The position numbers and the translations under genes are program-made. A DNA stretch of 64,000 nt, taken from NCBI RefSeq assembly GCF_023701945.1, contig NZ_JABAEF010000003.1, positions 310,001-374,000 on the forward strand, read 5' to 3'. The stretch comes from Rhizobium sp. CG5. Its GTDB lineage: Bacteria; Pseudomonadota; Alphaproteobacteria; Rhizobiales; Rhizobiaceae. The number at the start of each line of letters is the position of its first letter. The stretch's first letter is position 1. The notes beneath the pieces were generated by a model. The model had not been told where the DNA came from. It was given only the letters and a program-made list of their open reading frames with translations, and searched no databases. Below are positions 48,048-57,268 of the stretch, in pieces.

Positions 48048-49051
48048 CAGTGATAGCCCTCCTCCGGATCGACCTTGCCGCGGAATACCCAATAGGCATA
48101 GGCGGTATAGGCGAGGATGATCGGCACCAGCACGGCCGCCCCGACCAGCAGGAATTTGAGGCTCGAATCCGGCGCCGCCGCATCCCAGATCGTCAGCGAG
48201 GTCGGCACGATATAGGGATAGAAGCTGATGCCGATCCCGGCATAACCGAGCACGAACAGCCCGAGTGCGGCCACGAAGGGCCGGATGTCCTTGTTGCCGC
48301 GTACACCGGTGACGATCAGATAGAGGCAGCCCAGCACCAGCACCGGCACGATGACGCTGAACACCGCCGTCGGGAAGCTGAACCAGCGCTCCAGATAGAG
48401 CGGCTCGAGCCACGGGGTCCACAGGCTGAACACGCCCATGGCGCCAACCGTCAGAAAGGCCGTGACCACGGCGAAGCGCCGCGCCCGGGTGGCAAGTTCA
48501 TCCGTGGTCTTCATGACCAGCCAGGTCGACCCCAGCAGCGCATAGCCGAGCAGCAGGGCGAAGCCGGTGGCCACCGAAAACGGCGTCAGCCAGTCCCACC
48601 AGCCACCGGCATAGGCGCGATTGACCACCGGAATGCCCTGCACCAGGGCGCCGAGCGCCACCCCTTGAGAAAAGCCCGCCAGAATGGAGCCGCCGGCGAA
48701 GGCATAGTTCCACAGATGTTCGGCCCGCTTGGTGCGCCAGCGATATTCGAACGCCACGCCGCGAAAGATCAGGCCGAGCAGCATGGCGATGATCGGCGCA
48801 TAGAGCGCCGGCAGGATGGTCGCATAGGCCAGCGGAAACACCGCCATCAGCCCGCCGCCGCCCAGCACCAGCCAGGTCTCGTTGCCGTCCCAGACCGGCG
48901 CCACCGAATTCATCATCTGGTCGCGGTGGCGTTTTTCCGGAAAGAACGGAAAGAGAATGCCGACGCCGAGATCGAAACCGTCGAGCACGACATAGGCGAG
49001 AACCGCGAAGGCGATGATCGCCGCCCAGACGAATGCCAGATCAATGATCAT
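48047..49051 (-). CDS. cydB: Cyanide-insensitive/bd quinol oxidase subunit II (CydB/CioB)
   Basis: Subunit II of 334 residues with about eight to nine helices, starting with AYVVLDGFDLGVG and containing VWDGNETWLVLGGGG, both signatures of CydB. It forms the oxidase heterodimer with CydA, reducing oxygen to water in the inner membrane. It overlaps cydA by 11 bases. Confidence 0.93.
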   Translation of the reverse strand: MIIDLAFVWAAIIAFAVLAYVVLDGFDLGVGILFPFFPEKRHRDQMMNSVAPVWDGNETWLVLGGGGLMAVFPLAYATILPALYAPIIAMLLGLIFRGVAFEYRWRTKRAEHLWNYAFAGGSILAGFSQGVALGALVQGIPVVNRAYAGGWWDWLTPFSVATGFALLLGYALLGSTWLVMKTTDELATRARRFAVVTAFLTVGAMGVFSLWTPWLEPLYLERWFSFPTAVFSVIVPVLVLGCLYLIVTGVRGNKDIRPFVAALGLFVLGYAGIGISFYPYIVPTSLTIWDAAAPDSSLKFLLVGAAVLVPIILAYTAYAYWVFRGKVDPEEGYH

Positions 49052-50447
49052 GCTTGCCTCCCTTGGTCTGAGCAGCCGGCGTGATGCCGGACGTGCGGAT
49101 CGGTCCGTCGTCGAGATCGGCCATCGGGTCGCGCGGCAGGCGCGCCATCAGCCGCAGGATGTAGAAAGTGCCGGCGCCGAACACCAGGAAGTAAACGATG
49201 ATGAAGGCGATCAGCGAGGTGGCGACGGCCGGTGCCCCGATGGGCGACAGCGAATCCGCCGTCAGCAGGTGACCATAGACCGTATAGGGCTGCCGCCCGA
49301 CCTCCGTGGTGACCCAGCCGGCCAGCACCGCCACAAAACCCGCCGGCCCCATGGCCACGGCCGCCCGATGCAGCCAGTCGTTGTCGCGCAGGGTGCCGCG
49401 ATACCGACACCACAGGCTCCACAGCCCCATGCCGAGCATGGCAAATCCGATGCCGACCATCACCCGGAACGACCAGAACACGATCGCCACCGGCGGCTCC
49501 AGCTCGTCCGGCACGGTGTCGAGACCGGAAAGCGGCGCATTGAGGTCATGCTTGAGGATCAGGCTTGAGAGCTTTGGGATCTCGATGGCGTAGTCGACCC
49601 GCTTTTCCGCCGTGTTCGGAATGCCGAACAGGATCAGCGGCGCGCCATTCGGATGGCTCTCGAAATGGCCTTCCATCGCCATGACCTTGACCGGCTGATG
49701 TTCGAGCGTGTTCAGCCCGTGCATGTCGCCGGCAAAGATCTGGATCGGCGCGACGATCGCCGCCATCCACATGGCCATCGAAAACATCTTGCCGGCCCGG
49801 TGCGGCGCGGTCTTGCGCAACAGGTGCCAGGCGCCGACCGCCCCGACCACGAAGGCGGTGGTGAGATAGGCGGCCAGCACCATATGCACCAGCCGATAGG
49901 GAAAGGACGGGTTGAAGACGATCGCCCACCAGTCGACCGGAATGAACTGGCCGACATCGTTCATGGCAAAGCCGGCCGGTGTCTGCATCCAGGAATTGAC
50001 GGCCAGGATCCAGGTGGCCGAGATCAGCGTGCCGAGCGCCACCATCAGGGTCGCCAGAAAATGCAAGCCCGGCCCGACGCGCTTCAATCCGAACAGCATG
50101 ACGCCGAGGAAGCCGGCCTCCAGGAAGAAGGCGGTCAGCACCTCATAGCCCATCAGCGGCCCGATGACCGGCCCGGCCTTGTCGGAAAACACGCTCCAAT
50201 TGGTGCCGAACTGGTAGGACATGACGATGCCCGACACCACGCCCATGCCGAAGGCGACGGCAAAGATCGTCTTCCAGAAGTTGAAGAGCTCCAGATAGAC
50301 CTCTTTCTTCGTCCAGAGATAGAGGCCTTCGAGCACCGCCAGATAGCTGGCGACGCCGATCGAGAAGGCCGGAAAGATGATGTGAAAGGACACCGTGAAG
50401 GCGAACTGGATTCGCGCCAGCAGTTCCGCATCGAAATTGTCAAACAT
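49041..50447 (-). CDS. cydA: Cyanide-insensitive/bd quinol oxidase subunit I (CydA/CioA)
   Basis: Haem-bearing subunit of 468 residues. The N-terminus has RIQFAFTVSFHIIFPAFSIG with a haem-ligand histidine, and later segments include GVVSGIVMSYQFGTNW and GRQPYTVYG. The length, shorter than enterobacterial CydA, and the DUF2474 partner indicate the CioA branch with a short Q-loop. The ATG at 50447 follows AGAGGAAG. A FNR-type site candidate lies just upstream. Confidence 0.92.
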   Translation of the reverse strand: MFDNFDAELLARIQFAFTVSFHIIFPAFSIGVASYLAVLEGLYLWTKKEVYLELFNFWKTIFAVAFGMGVVSGIVMSYQFGTNWSVFSDKAGPVIGPLMGYEVLTAFFLEAGFLGVMLFGLKRVGPGLHFLATLMVALGTLISATWILAVNSWMQTPAGFAMNDVGQFIPVDWWAIVFNPSFPYRLVHMVLAAYLTTAFVVGAVGAWHLLRKTAPHRAGKMFSMAMWMAAIVAPIQIFAGDMHGLNTLEHQPVKVMAMEGHFESHPNGAPLILFGIPNTAEKRVDYAIEIPKLSSLILKHDLNAPLSGLDTVPDELEPPVAIVFWSFRVMVGIGFAMLGMGLWSLWCRYRGTLRDNDWLHRAAVAMGPAGFVAVLAGWVTTEVGRQPYTVYGHLLTADSLSPIGAPAVATSLIAFIIVYFLVFGAGTFYILRLMARLPRDPMADLDDGPIRTSGITPAAQTKGGKHDH

Positions 50448-50482
50448 CACATAGACTTCCTCTGGACGGTGCCGACCATAAT

Positions 50483-50496
50483 CTGATGAAAGTCAA
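50483..50496 (-). promoter_or_regulatory. Candidate FnrN/FixK-type box before cydA
   Basis: On the minus strand TTGACTTTCATCAG agrees with TTGAT-N4-ATCAA at eight of ten positions, 36 bases before the cydA start. Oxygen-responsive control of a terminal oxidase is sensible, but the match is imperfect and its closeness to the start codon implies a very short leader. Confidence 0.35.
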
Positions 50497-50596
50497 ATAG
50501 GCTTATCGCCCGAAGGATCAATGCGACATCGCGCCCGCATGATGCGACAGGACCGCACAGTGCGACCGTTTGCCCCCTCCGGCAAGCTGGAATGAG

Positions 50597-50632
50597 AAAA
50601 ACCCGGCGCGGAGGAGGCTCCGCGCCGGGTTT
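50597..50632 (-). terminator. Terminator of serA
   Basis: A perfect 13-base stem (ACCCGGCGCGGAG and its complement) with a short loop, followed by TTTTTC on the minus strand. Confidence 0.9.
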
Positions 50633-50661
50633 CGAACTCTGCCGGATTGGCGATCAGCCCG

Positions 50662-52257
50662 TCAGTCGATGTTGAACACCAGCGGCTTGGCCTGCTTGAC
50701 GGCCGGGTTGGCGGTCAGCTGGTCGAGCACGGTCTGGGCGACCGGGCCGTCGACATAAAGAAGCGCGATGGCGTCGCCACCTTCCTTGTCGCGGCCGAGC
50801 TGGAAGTTGGCGATGTTGACGTTGGCATTGCCGAGCGTGGTGCCCATGAAGCCGATCATGCCGGGAACGTCGGTGTTCGAGATGTAGATCATGTTCTGAC
50901 CGACATCGGCATCCATGTTGATGCCCTTGATCTGGATGAAGCGCGGCTTGCCGTCGGAGAACACCGTGCCGGCAATCGAGCGTGTCTGCTTGTCGGTGGT
51001 GACGGTGAGCTTGATATAGCCGTCATAGACGCCTGTTTTGTCGCGCTTCACCTCGGAGACGATGACGCCCTTTTCCTTGATCATGATCGGCGCCGAGACC
51101 ATGTTGACGTCGGCCACCTGCGGGCGAATGAGACCGGCCAGCAGGGCAGATGTCAGCGCCTTGGTGTTCATGCCGGACGTGACGCCGTCAAAGAGGATCT
51201 CGATTTCCTTGATCGGGCCCTCGGTCATCTGGCCGGCAAACGAGCCGAGCACATCCGCCAAACGAATGAACGGCTTCAGGATCGGCGCTTCTTCCGCCGT
51301 GATCGACGGCATGTTGATGGCGTTGGAGACGGCACCCTTGACCAGGTAATCCGACATCTGCTCGGCCACCTGGAGCGCCACATTTTCCTGGGCCTCCGTG
51401 GTCGAGGCACCCAGATGCGGCGTGCAGACCACATTCGGCAGGCCGAACAGCGGGCTTTCCTTGGCAGGCTCGACTTCGAAGACGTCGAAGCCGGCACCGG
51501 CCACATGACCCGACTTGATGGCTTCGGCAAGGGCTGCTTCATCGACCAGGCCGCCGCGGGCGCAATTGATGATGCGCACGCCGGGCTTGGTCTTGGCGAG
51601 GTTTTCAGCGCCCAGAATACCGCGCGTCTTGTCGGTCATCGGCACATGCAGGGTGATGAAATCGGATTTCGCCAGCAGGTCGTCGAGTTCGACCTTGGTG
51701 ACGCCCATTTCCTGGGCGCGCTCGGCCGACAGGAAGGGGTCATAGGCCAGAACATGCATGCCAAGGCCGATGGCCTTCTTGCAGACGATGCCGCCGATAT
51801 TGCCGGCGCCGATGACGCCGAGCGTCTTGCCGGTGATTTCGACGCCCATGAACTTCGACTTTTCCCACTTGCCGGCCTGGGTCGAGGCATCGGCCTGCGG
51901 CAACTGGCGGGCCACGGCGAACATCAGCGCGATGGCATGTTCGGCCGTGGTGATCGAGTTGCCGAACGGCGTGTTCATGACGATGATGCCGCGGCGCGAG
52001 GCGGCCGGGATATCGACATTGTCGACGCCGATGCCGGCGCGGCCGATGACCTTGAGATTGGTGGCGGCCGCAATCAGCTTTTCCGTCGCCTTGGTGGCGG
52101 AGCGGATGGCCAGGCCATCGTAATTGCCGATGATCTCGGCCAGCTTGTCCTTGTCCTTGCCGAGCTGCGGCTGGAAATCGACTTCGACGCCGCGGTCGCG
52201 GAAAATCTGGACGGCAGTTTCCGACAGTTCATCGGATACGAGAACGCGAGGTGCCAT
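50662..52257 (-). CDS. serA: D-3-phosphoglycerate dehydrogenase
   Basis: The 531-residue long form has a split substrate-binding domain, an NAD domain with GAGNIGGIV, catalytic residues in NCARGG and TPHLGAST, the extra intervening (ASB) domain, and a C-terminal ACT domain for serine feedback. It oxidises 3-phosphoglycerate in the first step of serine synthesis. CAGGAGG precedes the ATG at 52257. It follows serC, which supplies the next step. Confidence 0.96.
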   Translation of the reverse strand: MAPRVLVSDELSETAVQIFRDRGVEVDFQPQLGKDKDKLAEIIGNYDGLAIRSATKATEKLIAAATNLKVIGRAGIGVDNVDIPAASRRGIIVMNTPFGNSITTAEHAIALMFAVARQLPQADASTQAGKWEKSKFMGVEITGKTLGVIGAGNIGGIVCKKAIGLGMHVLAYDPFLSAERAQEMGVTKVELDDLLAKSDFITLHVPMTDKTRGILGAENLAKTKPGVRIINCARGGLVDEAALAEAIKSGHVAGAGFDVFEVEPAKESPLFGLPNVVCTPHLGASTTEAQENVALQVAEQMSDYLVKGAVSNAINMPSITAEEAPILKPFIRLADVLGSFAGQMTEGPIKEIEILFDGVTSGMNTKALTSALLAGLIRPQVADVNMVSAPIMIKEKGVIVSEVKRDKTGVYDGYIKLTVTTDKQTRSIAGTVFSDGKPRFIQIKGINMDADVGQNMIYISNTDVPGMIGFMGTTLGNANVNIANFQLGRDKEGGDAIALLYVDGPVAQTVLDQLTANPAVKQAKPLVFNID

Positions 52258-52300
52258 GGTAGGCCTCCTGGTTAAGACGTTGGATCTGAATTCGGGAATG

Positions 52301-52326
52301 AAAGGCTCCGCCGAGCGGGCGGAGCC
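52301..52326 (-). terminator. serC-serA intergenic hairpin
   Basis: A 9-base stem (GGCTCCGCC/GGCGGAGCC) lies in the 77-base gap, followed by TTTC on the minus strand. It probably tunes the serC to serA ratio rather than ending transcription fully. Confidence 0.5.
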
Positions 52327-52334
52327 GGAACCGC

Positions 52335-53510
52335 TTAGGCCGCAGCCTTGGAGAGCGTTGCCTTCTGGGTCTCAAAGGCCCAGGTCAGCCACGGCATCAG
52401 GGCCTCCATGTCGGGAGTCTCGATGGTGGCACCGGCCCAGATGCGCAGGCCGGACGGCGCATCGCGATAGGCGCCGATATCGAAGGCAACGGCCTCCTTC
52501 TCGAGCAGGCCGACAACGCCCTTGGCAAAGGCAGCCTGTCCGTCGGCGTCGAGCGCCAGCACGTCCTTGTCGACGATGGTCAGGCACACGGATGTATTGG
52601 AACGGGTCTCGTCGACCTTGGCCAGATTGGCGAGCCAATCGGTCTTGGCGGCGAAATCGAAGATCACCTTGGCATTGGCATCGGCACGGGCGATCAGGGC
52701 CTTGAGCCCGCCGAGCGACTTCGCCCAGTTCAGCGCATCGAGATAATCTTCGACGCAGAGCATCGACGGCGTGTTGATGGTCTCGCCGGTGAAGATGCCC
52801 TCGATCAGCTTGCCGCCCGAGGTCATGCGGAAGATCTTCGGCAGCGGCCAGGCCGGAACATAGGTGGTCAGGCGTTCGACAGCGCGCGGGCTGAGGATGA
52901 TCATGCCATGACCGCCCTCGCCGCCCAGCACCTTCTGCCAGGAGAAGGTCGTCACATCGAGCTTGGAGAAGTCCATGTCTTGCGCAAAGGCCGCCGAGGT
53001 GGCGTCGCAGATCGTCAGGCCCTTGCGGTCGGCCGGAATGAAATCGGCATTGGGAACGCGCACGCCCGACGTGGTGCCGTTCCAGGTGAAGACCACGTCG
53101 CGGTCGAAATCGACCGCGGAAAGGTCGGGCAGCAGGCCGTAATCGGCATTGAACTTGCGCACGTCGGCCAGCTTCAGCTGCTTGACCACATCGGTCACCC
53201 AGCCGGCGCCGAAGCTTTCCCAGGAAAGCATGTCGACGCCGCGCTCGCCGAGCAGCGACCAGAGCGCCATTTCGACGGCGCCGGTGTCGGACGCCGGCAC
53301 GATGCCGATGCGGTAATCGGCGGGAACGTTCAGAATTTCGCGAGTGAGGTCGATGGCCTGCTTGAGCTTTGCCTTGCCGACCTTGGCCCGGTGCGAACGA
53401 CCGAGCGGGGCATCGGAAAGCGCGTCGAGCGACCAACCGGGGCGCTTCGAGCAAGGGCCAGAAGAAAAATGGGTGTTGTTCGGACGCAGGTCCGGCTTCG
53501 TCGTGGTCAT
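52335..53510 (-). CDS. serC: Phosphoserine aminotransferase
   Basis: PLP-dependent class-V aminotransferase of 391 residues with N-terminal [12 protein letters not shown] and the PLP lysine in [15 protein letters not shown]. It is the longer alphaproteobacterial type. It makes phosphoserine from 3-phosphohydroxypyruvate and also serves pyridoxine synthesis. The ATG at 53510 follows GGAAGGG. The upstream open frame is the leader, not coding. Confidence 0.95.
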   Translation of the reverse strand: MTTTKPDLRPNNTHFSSGPCSKRPGWSLDALSDAPLGRSHRAKVGKAKLKQAIDLTREILNVPADYRIGIVPASDTGAVEMALWSLLGERGVDMLSWESFGAGWVTDVVKQLKLADVRKFNADYGLLPDLSAVDFDRDVVFTWNGTTSGVRVPNADFIPADRKGLTICDATSAAFAQDMDFSKLDVTTFSWQKVLGGEGGHGMIILSPRAVERLTTYVPAWPLPKIFRMTSGGKLIEGIFTGETINTPSMLCVEDYLDALNWAKSLGGLKALIARADANAKVIFDFAAKTDWLANLAKVDETRSNTSVCLTIVDKDVLALDADGQAAFAKGVVGLLEKEAVAFDIGAYRDAPSGLRIWAGATIETPDMEALMPWLTWAFETQKATLSKAAA

Positions 53511-53580
53511 CGTACTACCCTTCCAGGTATATGGCCTCTCGTTGGGGAGAGGTGTCCCACTGACCGGACTATCGCCAGCT
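53511..53580 (-). ncRNA. Possible serC leader RNA motif
   Basis: On the minus strand, GTGGGACACCTCTC, a 6-base loop and GAGAGGCC form a hairpin (stem at 53535-53540 and 53547-53552), directly followed by ACCTGGAAGGGT with the serC ribosome site. A conserved serC leader is known upstream of serC in Alphaproteobacteria. The resemblance is from memory and was not scored. The rest of 53581-53820 contains the promoter region and the DoxX leader; I see no gene there. Confidence 0.5.
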
Positions 53581-53820
53581 TTCTTTTCCGTCAAGCGTTT
53601 TTTGCCGAACAGTGCGTTTTGCAAAACTCTTCCGATCGGCTCAACTTTATTGACATAGGTCAACTCGAAATCCGCCGGGCGGCCTATCCTGCCAATCGTC
53701 AACTGCAGCTCGGAAAACTGCCACGCAGTCGTGACGAAAGACAACGATAACGCCATCGAGCGGCTCTCTTAACGGCAATGCCGGGGGAGGCTCCGCCCAT
53801 TGCCAAGAAAGACCTTTCCA

Positions 53821-54399
53821 ATGACCGACAATACATCCTTTTCGAACCCACAAGAACGCCTGTGGATTCCAGTCCTTGGCGGATTTTATGACCGGTTTGC
53901 GCAACCCTTTGCCTGGACGGCATTTCGTATCGCAATCGGCGGCATGCTGATGGTCGAAGGCTGGCCGAAGCTCATGGCACCGCTTGCCCAGGTCGGCTTC
54001 GTCGAAAATCTCGGCTTCTACCCCGGCTGGATCTGGTCGCCTTTGCTGGCGGTGATGCAATTCTTTGGCGGCTTCATGATCGCCATCGGTCTATTGACCC
54101 GGCCGGTGGCGCTCGCCAACATGGTCATGCTGGCCATCACCCTGTGGTTCCACTACGCCTTTCCCTATGGCCATGCACTCCTGACGGATGCCGGCATCGA
54201 AGCCCTGAAAACCGGCAGTGATTTCTTCACTCCGGACGGCGTCAAGCGGCTTGCCGACGGCGGAACGAAATTCCTGGAACAGGTCCAGACCAAGGCCGAG
54301 CTCGCCTCGCTGTTCTGGACGGGCGGTGCCGGAGTGTTTGCGGCCTTCGGTGGCGGCTACTGGTCGGTCGACCGGCTGTTCCTCAAGAAGGAATTCTGA
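53821..54399 (+). CDS. DoxX-family membrane protein
   Basis: The 192-residue protein has four hydrophobic segments and the DoxX-type stretches AFRIAIGGMLMVEGWPKL and MQFFGGFMIAIGLLTRPVAL. An insertion rich in polar residues (about 120-160) precedes the last helix. DoxX members act in quinone or thiol redox chemistry at the membrane; the role here is unknown. The start at 53821 is preferred over an upstream TTG. Confidence 0.8.
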   Translation: MTDNTSFSNPQERLWIPVLGGFYDRFAQPFAWTAFRIAIGGMLMVEGWPKLMAPLAQVGFVENLGFYPGWIWSPLLAVMQFFGGFMIAIGLLTRPVALANMVMLAITLWFHYAFPYGHALLTDAGIEALKTGSDFFTPDGVKRLADGGTKFLEQVQTKAELASLFWTGGAGVFAAFGGGYWSVDRLFLKKEF

Positions 54400-54423
54400 T
54401 CGGCCCATCGCTTCCGACACACG

Positions 54424-54458
54424 AAAACGCCCGCATCACTGGTGGATGCGGGCGATTT
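54424..54458. terminator. Bidirectional terminator between doxX and the omp gene
   Basis: A 10-base stem CGCCCGCATC/GATGCGGGCG with a 7-base loop. TTTTC follows on the minus strand and ATTTGATT on the plus strand. It serves two converging genes. Confidence 0.85.
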
Positions 54459-54492
54459 GATTCGGTCCGGGATCGGGCCGGAGAGCGGTGTC

Positions 54493-55323
54493 TTACTTGT
54501 AGACGATATCGGCCGGAGGCGGCTCATAGGGAGCCGGCTGGTCGCAGCCGCCAAAGGCATAGCGGGCGCCGACGCGGGCTTCGTGCATGTTGAAGCCCTT
54601 GTCTTCGCCGGGACCGCCGCCGAGATTGTAGCCGAACATGTCGCCGCCGGAGATATGGCGGAAGCGATAGCCGACATCGGCCTTGATGTTGCAGGTCACG
54701 TCGATCGATGCGCCGGCCATCAGCGCATAGGTCAGGCGCCAGCTGCCCTTGCCGTCGTGATCATAGGTCGGGTCGCAATTGGTCGAATCGGCCGTGTCGC
54801 ACGATGTGTTGTGCAGGTCTTTCCACTTGACATAGGAGCCACCGATACCGGCGCCGACATAAGGGGTGACAGAGCCGTAGGTGCCGAGATCCACATAGGC
54901 ATTGGCCAGCAGGCTATAGACCGTCATCGACGTTTTATCCGAAGAGGTGCAGTCGTCGGCCACGCCGCACGAGCCGCTGGTCGAGCCGTTGAAGTCGGCC
55001 CTGGTCAGGTAATCGAAGGTCACGTCCGTGCGCAGGTAGTTGTTGACCTGGTAACCGACACCGGCGCCGAGCAGGAAGCTGTCGTCCAGATCCGCGCTGT
55101 CGAAATCGACGCGGTTGGAATTGCTGCCCTGGAAATAGTTGGCACCCTTCATGTCGTTGAACGAATAGCCGATATCGCCCCGCAGATACCAGCCGGAGGC
55201 TTCAGAAACCACGACTTCCGGAGCATCCATCATCGGCGCGGGCTCGGGCTGATACACATCGGCGGAATAGGCGGTGGTTGCCGCCAGCAGCGCGACAGCC
55301 GCGCTCAAAAGGCCCAGTTTCAT
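54493..55323 (-). CDS. Outer-membrane beta-barrel protein (Omp25/RopB-like)
   Basis: The 276-residue protein has a signal peptide (about 1-20, ending TAYSAD) and an eight-stranded Omp25-type barrel: GWYLRGDIGYSFND near the start and GVGYQVNNYLRTDVTFDY. It ends in polar residues (DIVYK) rather than an aromatic. A cysteine-containing loop (SCGVADDC and NTSCDTADSTNC) is notable. The ATG at 55323 follows GGAGAA. Relatives are major surface proteins in rhizobia and Brucella. Confidence 0.87.
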   Translation of the reverse strand: MKLGLLSAAVALLAATTAYSADVYQPEPAPMMDAPEVVVSEASGWYLRGDIGYSFNDMKGANYFQGSNSNRVDFDSADLDDSFLLGAGVGYQVNNYLRTDVTFDYLTRADFNGSTSGSCGVADDCTSSDKTSMTVYSLLANAYVDLGTYGSVTPYVGAGIGGSYVKWKDLHNTSCDTADSTNCDPTYDHDGKGSWRLTYALMAGASIDVTCNIKADVGYRFRHISGGDMFGYNLGGGPGEDKGFNMHEARVGARYAFGGCDQPAPYEPPPADIVYK

Positions 55324-55408
55324 GGCGATATTCTCCAAATCCTCGTTGAACCACGGGCCGTTATCGCGGCCACCATCCTGATCTCGTTTGGATAATGAAG
55401 AACAAAAG

Positions 55409-55424
55409 TTAAGGGGCGATTAAC
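55409..55424. promoter_or_regulatory. CtrA-type box upstream of the omp gene
   Basis: TTAAGGGGCGATTAAC is a full TTAA-N7-TTAAC match, 86 bases before the start codon. The remaining 55324-55551 shows only AT-rich promoter-like sequence. Confidence 0.45.
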
Positions 55425-55551
55425 TACGTCTGTTTACTTTAAATTGCATCAGAACTCGAACTGTACTACTCCCGACAAAGACAAACCGGCGGCAACGTGT
55501 CCGCCACCGCCGGTCCAAAATCCAAAACCTGATTGTGCCGGCCTGCCCGTG

Positions 55552-56553
55552 TCAGGCCGCTGCGCGCATCAACTGCCCCAAACCGGCGAAAAGCTCGACG
55601 GACCGCAGGCGTGCCTCGACATCGTGAACCGGCATCGAAATGATCAGCTCGTCGGCCCCGGTTTCGGCCAGGAACTGCGAAAGCTTGTCATTGGCGGTGC
55701 GTGGCGAACCGACCACGGCATAGCGCAGCGTATGTTCGACGCTGAACTTCTCCATCTCGCTCCACAATCCCTCCATGCTGTCGACCGGCCGGGGAAAGGC
55801 CTGGCGCACATTGCGGCGCAGATTGATGAACTGCTGCTGCGCCGATGTGAAATGCCGTTCGGCTTCGGCATCCGTATCCGAAACGACCCCCATGACGCCG
55901 ACCATCATATAGGGTGCGGCCAGTTCTGCGGAGGGCTGGAAACGATCGCGGTAGATGGAGACGGCCTCCATCAGCGAATCCGGGGCGAAATGCGAAGCAA
56001 AGGCATAACGGAGCCCCAGCGCCGCGGCGAGATGGGCGCTGTAGAGACTGGACCCGAGCACCCAGATCGGCACATTGCTGTTCATGCCGGGAACGGCCAG
56101 CAGGCCCTGGTCCTCGCCGGCCGGCCCGAGCAGCCGCTGCAACTCTATGATATCGTTTGGAAAGCTTTCGGCACCCGCCTCCAGATTGCGCCTCAGCGCC
56201 CGCGCCGTGCGCATGTCGGTGCCCGGCGCGCGGCCAAGGCCGAGATCGACGCGGCCGGGAAACAGCGCCTCCAGCGTGCCGAACTGTTCGGCGATCACCA
56301 GCGGCGAATGATTGGGCAGCATGACGCCGCCGGACCCGATGCGGATCCGCTTGGTGGCGGCGCCAACATGGCCGATGACGATCGAGGTCGCGGCGCTGGC
56401 AATGCCCGGCATGCCATGGTGTTCGGCGAGCCAGAAACGGTTGTAGCCAAAGGCTTCCGCCTGCTGTGCCAAACGGCGCGACGCATCGAGCGCCTCGCTG
56501 ACGCTATGGCCTTCGGACACCGGCGAAAGGTCGAGAATGGAAAACGGGATCAT
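55552..56553 (-). CDS. LLM-class flavin-dependent oxidoreductase (MsnO8-like)
   Basis: The 333-residue bacterial-luciferase-like monooxygenase has [17 protein letters not shown] with the paired histidines, [16 protein letters not shown], and [10 protein letters not shown]. It uses reduced FMN from a separate reductase. The substrate is unknown; close relatives are widespread and poorly characterised. It is divergent from ruvC. Confidence 0.85.
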   Translation of the reverse strand: MIPFSILDLSPVSEGHSVSEALDASRRLAQQAEAFGYNRFWLAEHHGMPGIASAATSIVIGHVGAATKRIRIGSGGVMLPNHSPLVIAEQFGTLEALFPGRVDLGLGRAPGTDMRTARALRRNLEAGAESFPNDIIELQRLLGPAGEDQGLLAVPGMNSNVPIWVLGSSLYSAHLAAALGLRYAFASHFAPDSLMEAVSIYRDRFQPSAELAAPYMMVGVMGVVSDTDAEAERHFTSAQQQFINLRRNVRQAFPRPVDSMEGLWSEMEKFSVEHTLRYAVVGSPRTANDKLSQFLAETGADELIISMPVHDVEARLRSVELFAGLGQLMRAAA

Positions 56554-56722
56554 GGACGAGAGCCTTCATAAAACGGGATATAAAAACGGTTTGGTTTCTC
56601 ATGTAGTCACGCCCTGCGGATTTACCAATATTTGCCTGGCCGTCATGCGGGCCAATGGTCGATGTTTTTGGTTTGTTCACTTTTCGCTGGCACTTCTGCG
56701 ATCCGGAAGGATATCATCGATC

Positions 56723-57235
56723 ATGAATAACGCGATTCGCATCATCGGCATCGACCCAGGCCTGCGCCGCACCGGCTGGGGCGTCATCGAGACATTGGGC
56801 AATTCGCTGCGCTTCGTCGCCTCCGGCACGGTGACCTCCGATGGCGACATGGACCTGGCCTCAAGACTTTGCCAGCTGCATGACGGCCTTTCGGAGGTCG
56901 TGCACAGCTATCAGCCGCACGAGGCGGCCGTCGAGCAGACCTTCGTCAACAAGGATGCGGTGGCCACCCTGAAGCTCGGCCAGGCCCGCGGCATCGCCAT
57001 GCTGGTGCCGGCCCGCGCCGGGCTGCCGGTTGCCGAATACGCCCCCAATGCCGTGAAGAAATCGGTGATCGGCGTCGGCCACGGCGACAAGAAACAGATC
57101 CACATGATGCTGAAGATCCTGATGCCGAAGTCGGAATTCAAGGGCGACGACGCCGCCGATGCGCTGGCCATCGCCATCTGCCACGCCCACAATCGCGGCG
57201 GCGACCGGATGCGCAAGGCGCTGCTGGCCGGCTAG
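56723..57235 (+). CDS. ruvC: Holliday-junction resolvase RuvC
   Basis: The 170-residue nuclease has the catalytic acidic set in [19 protein letters not shown] and [11 protein letters not shown]. It resolves four-way junctions with RuvAB. The ATG at 56723 follows GGAAGGA; the longer open frame upstream is not conserved-looking. Unlike a normal ruvCAB operon, the next gene is an antitoxin, not ruvA. I find no LexA-type box upstream of ruvC; the only one is downstream of it. Confidence 0.95.
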   Translation: MNNAIRIIGIDPGLRRTGWGVIETLGNSLRFVASGTVTSDGDMDLASRLCQLHDGLSEVVHSYQPHEAAVEQTFVNKDAVATLKLGQARGIAMLVPARAGLPVAEYAPNAVKKSVIGVGHGDKKQIHMMLKILMPKSEFKGDDAADALAIAICHAHNRGGDRMRKALLAG

Positions 57236-57238
57236 TTT

Positions 57239-57253
57239 GTTCTTGACTTGTTC
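57239..57253 (+). promoter_or_regulatory. LexA-type SOS box over a -35 element
   Basis: GTTC-N7-GTTC, the alphaproteobacterial LexA operator, starts four bases after the ruvC stop. Its spacer contains TTGACT (57243-57248), a plausible -35, with a weaker -10 near 57266. LexA bound here would block a promoter serving vapB1 and everything downstream. The motif fixes eight bases and could occur a few times by chance in the window; its exact position over a promoter of repair genes is the main support. Confidence 0.65.
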
Positions 57254-57268
57254 TCGCTCCCTCGATAA

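Noticed and set aside
50647..52275. A 542-codon plus-strand frame opposite serA
   Set aside because: It mirrors serA codons; serA has all catalytic motifs and its own terminator.
56650..56722. LexA box upstream of ruvC
   Set aside because: A single GTTC at about 56678 is followed after seven bases by GCTG, not GTTC, so it is only a half-site.
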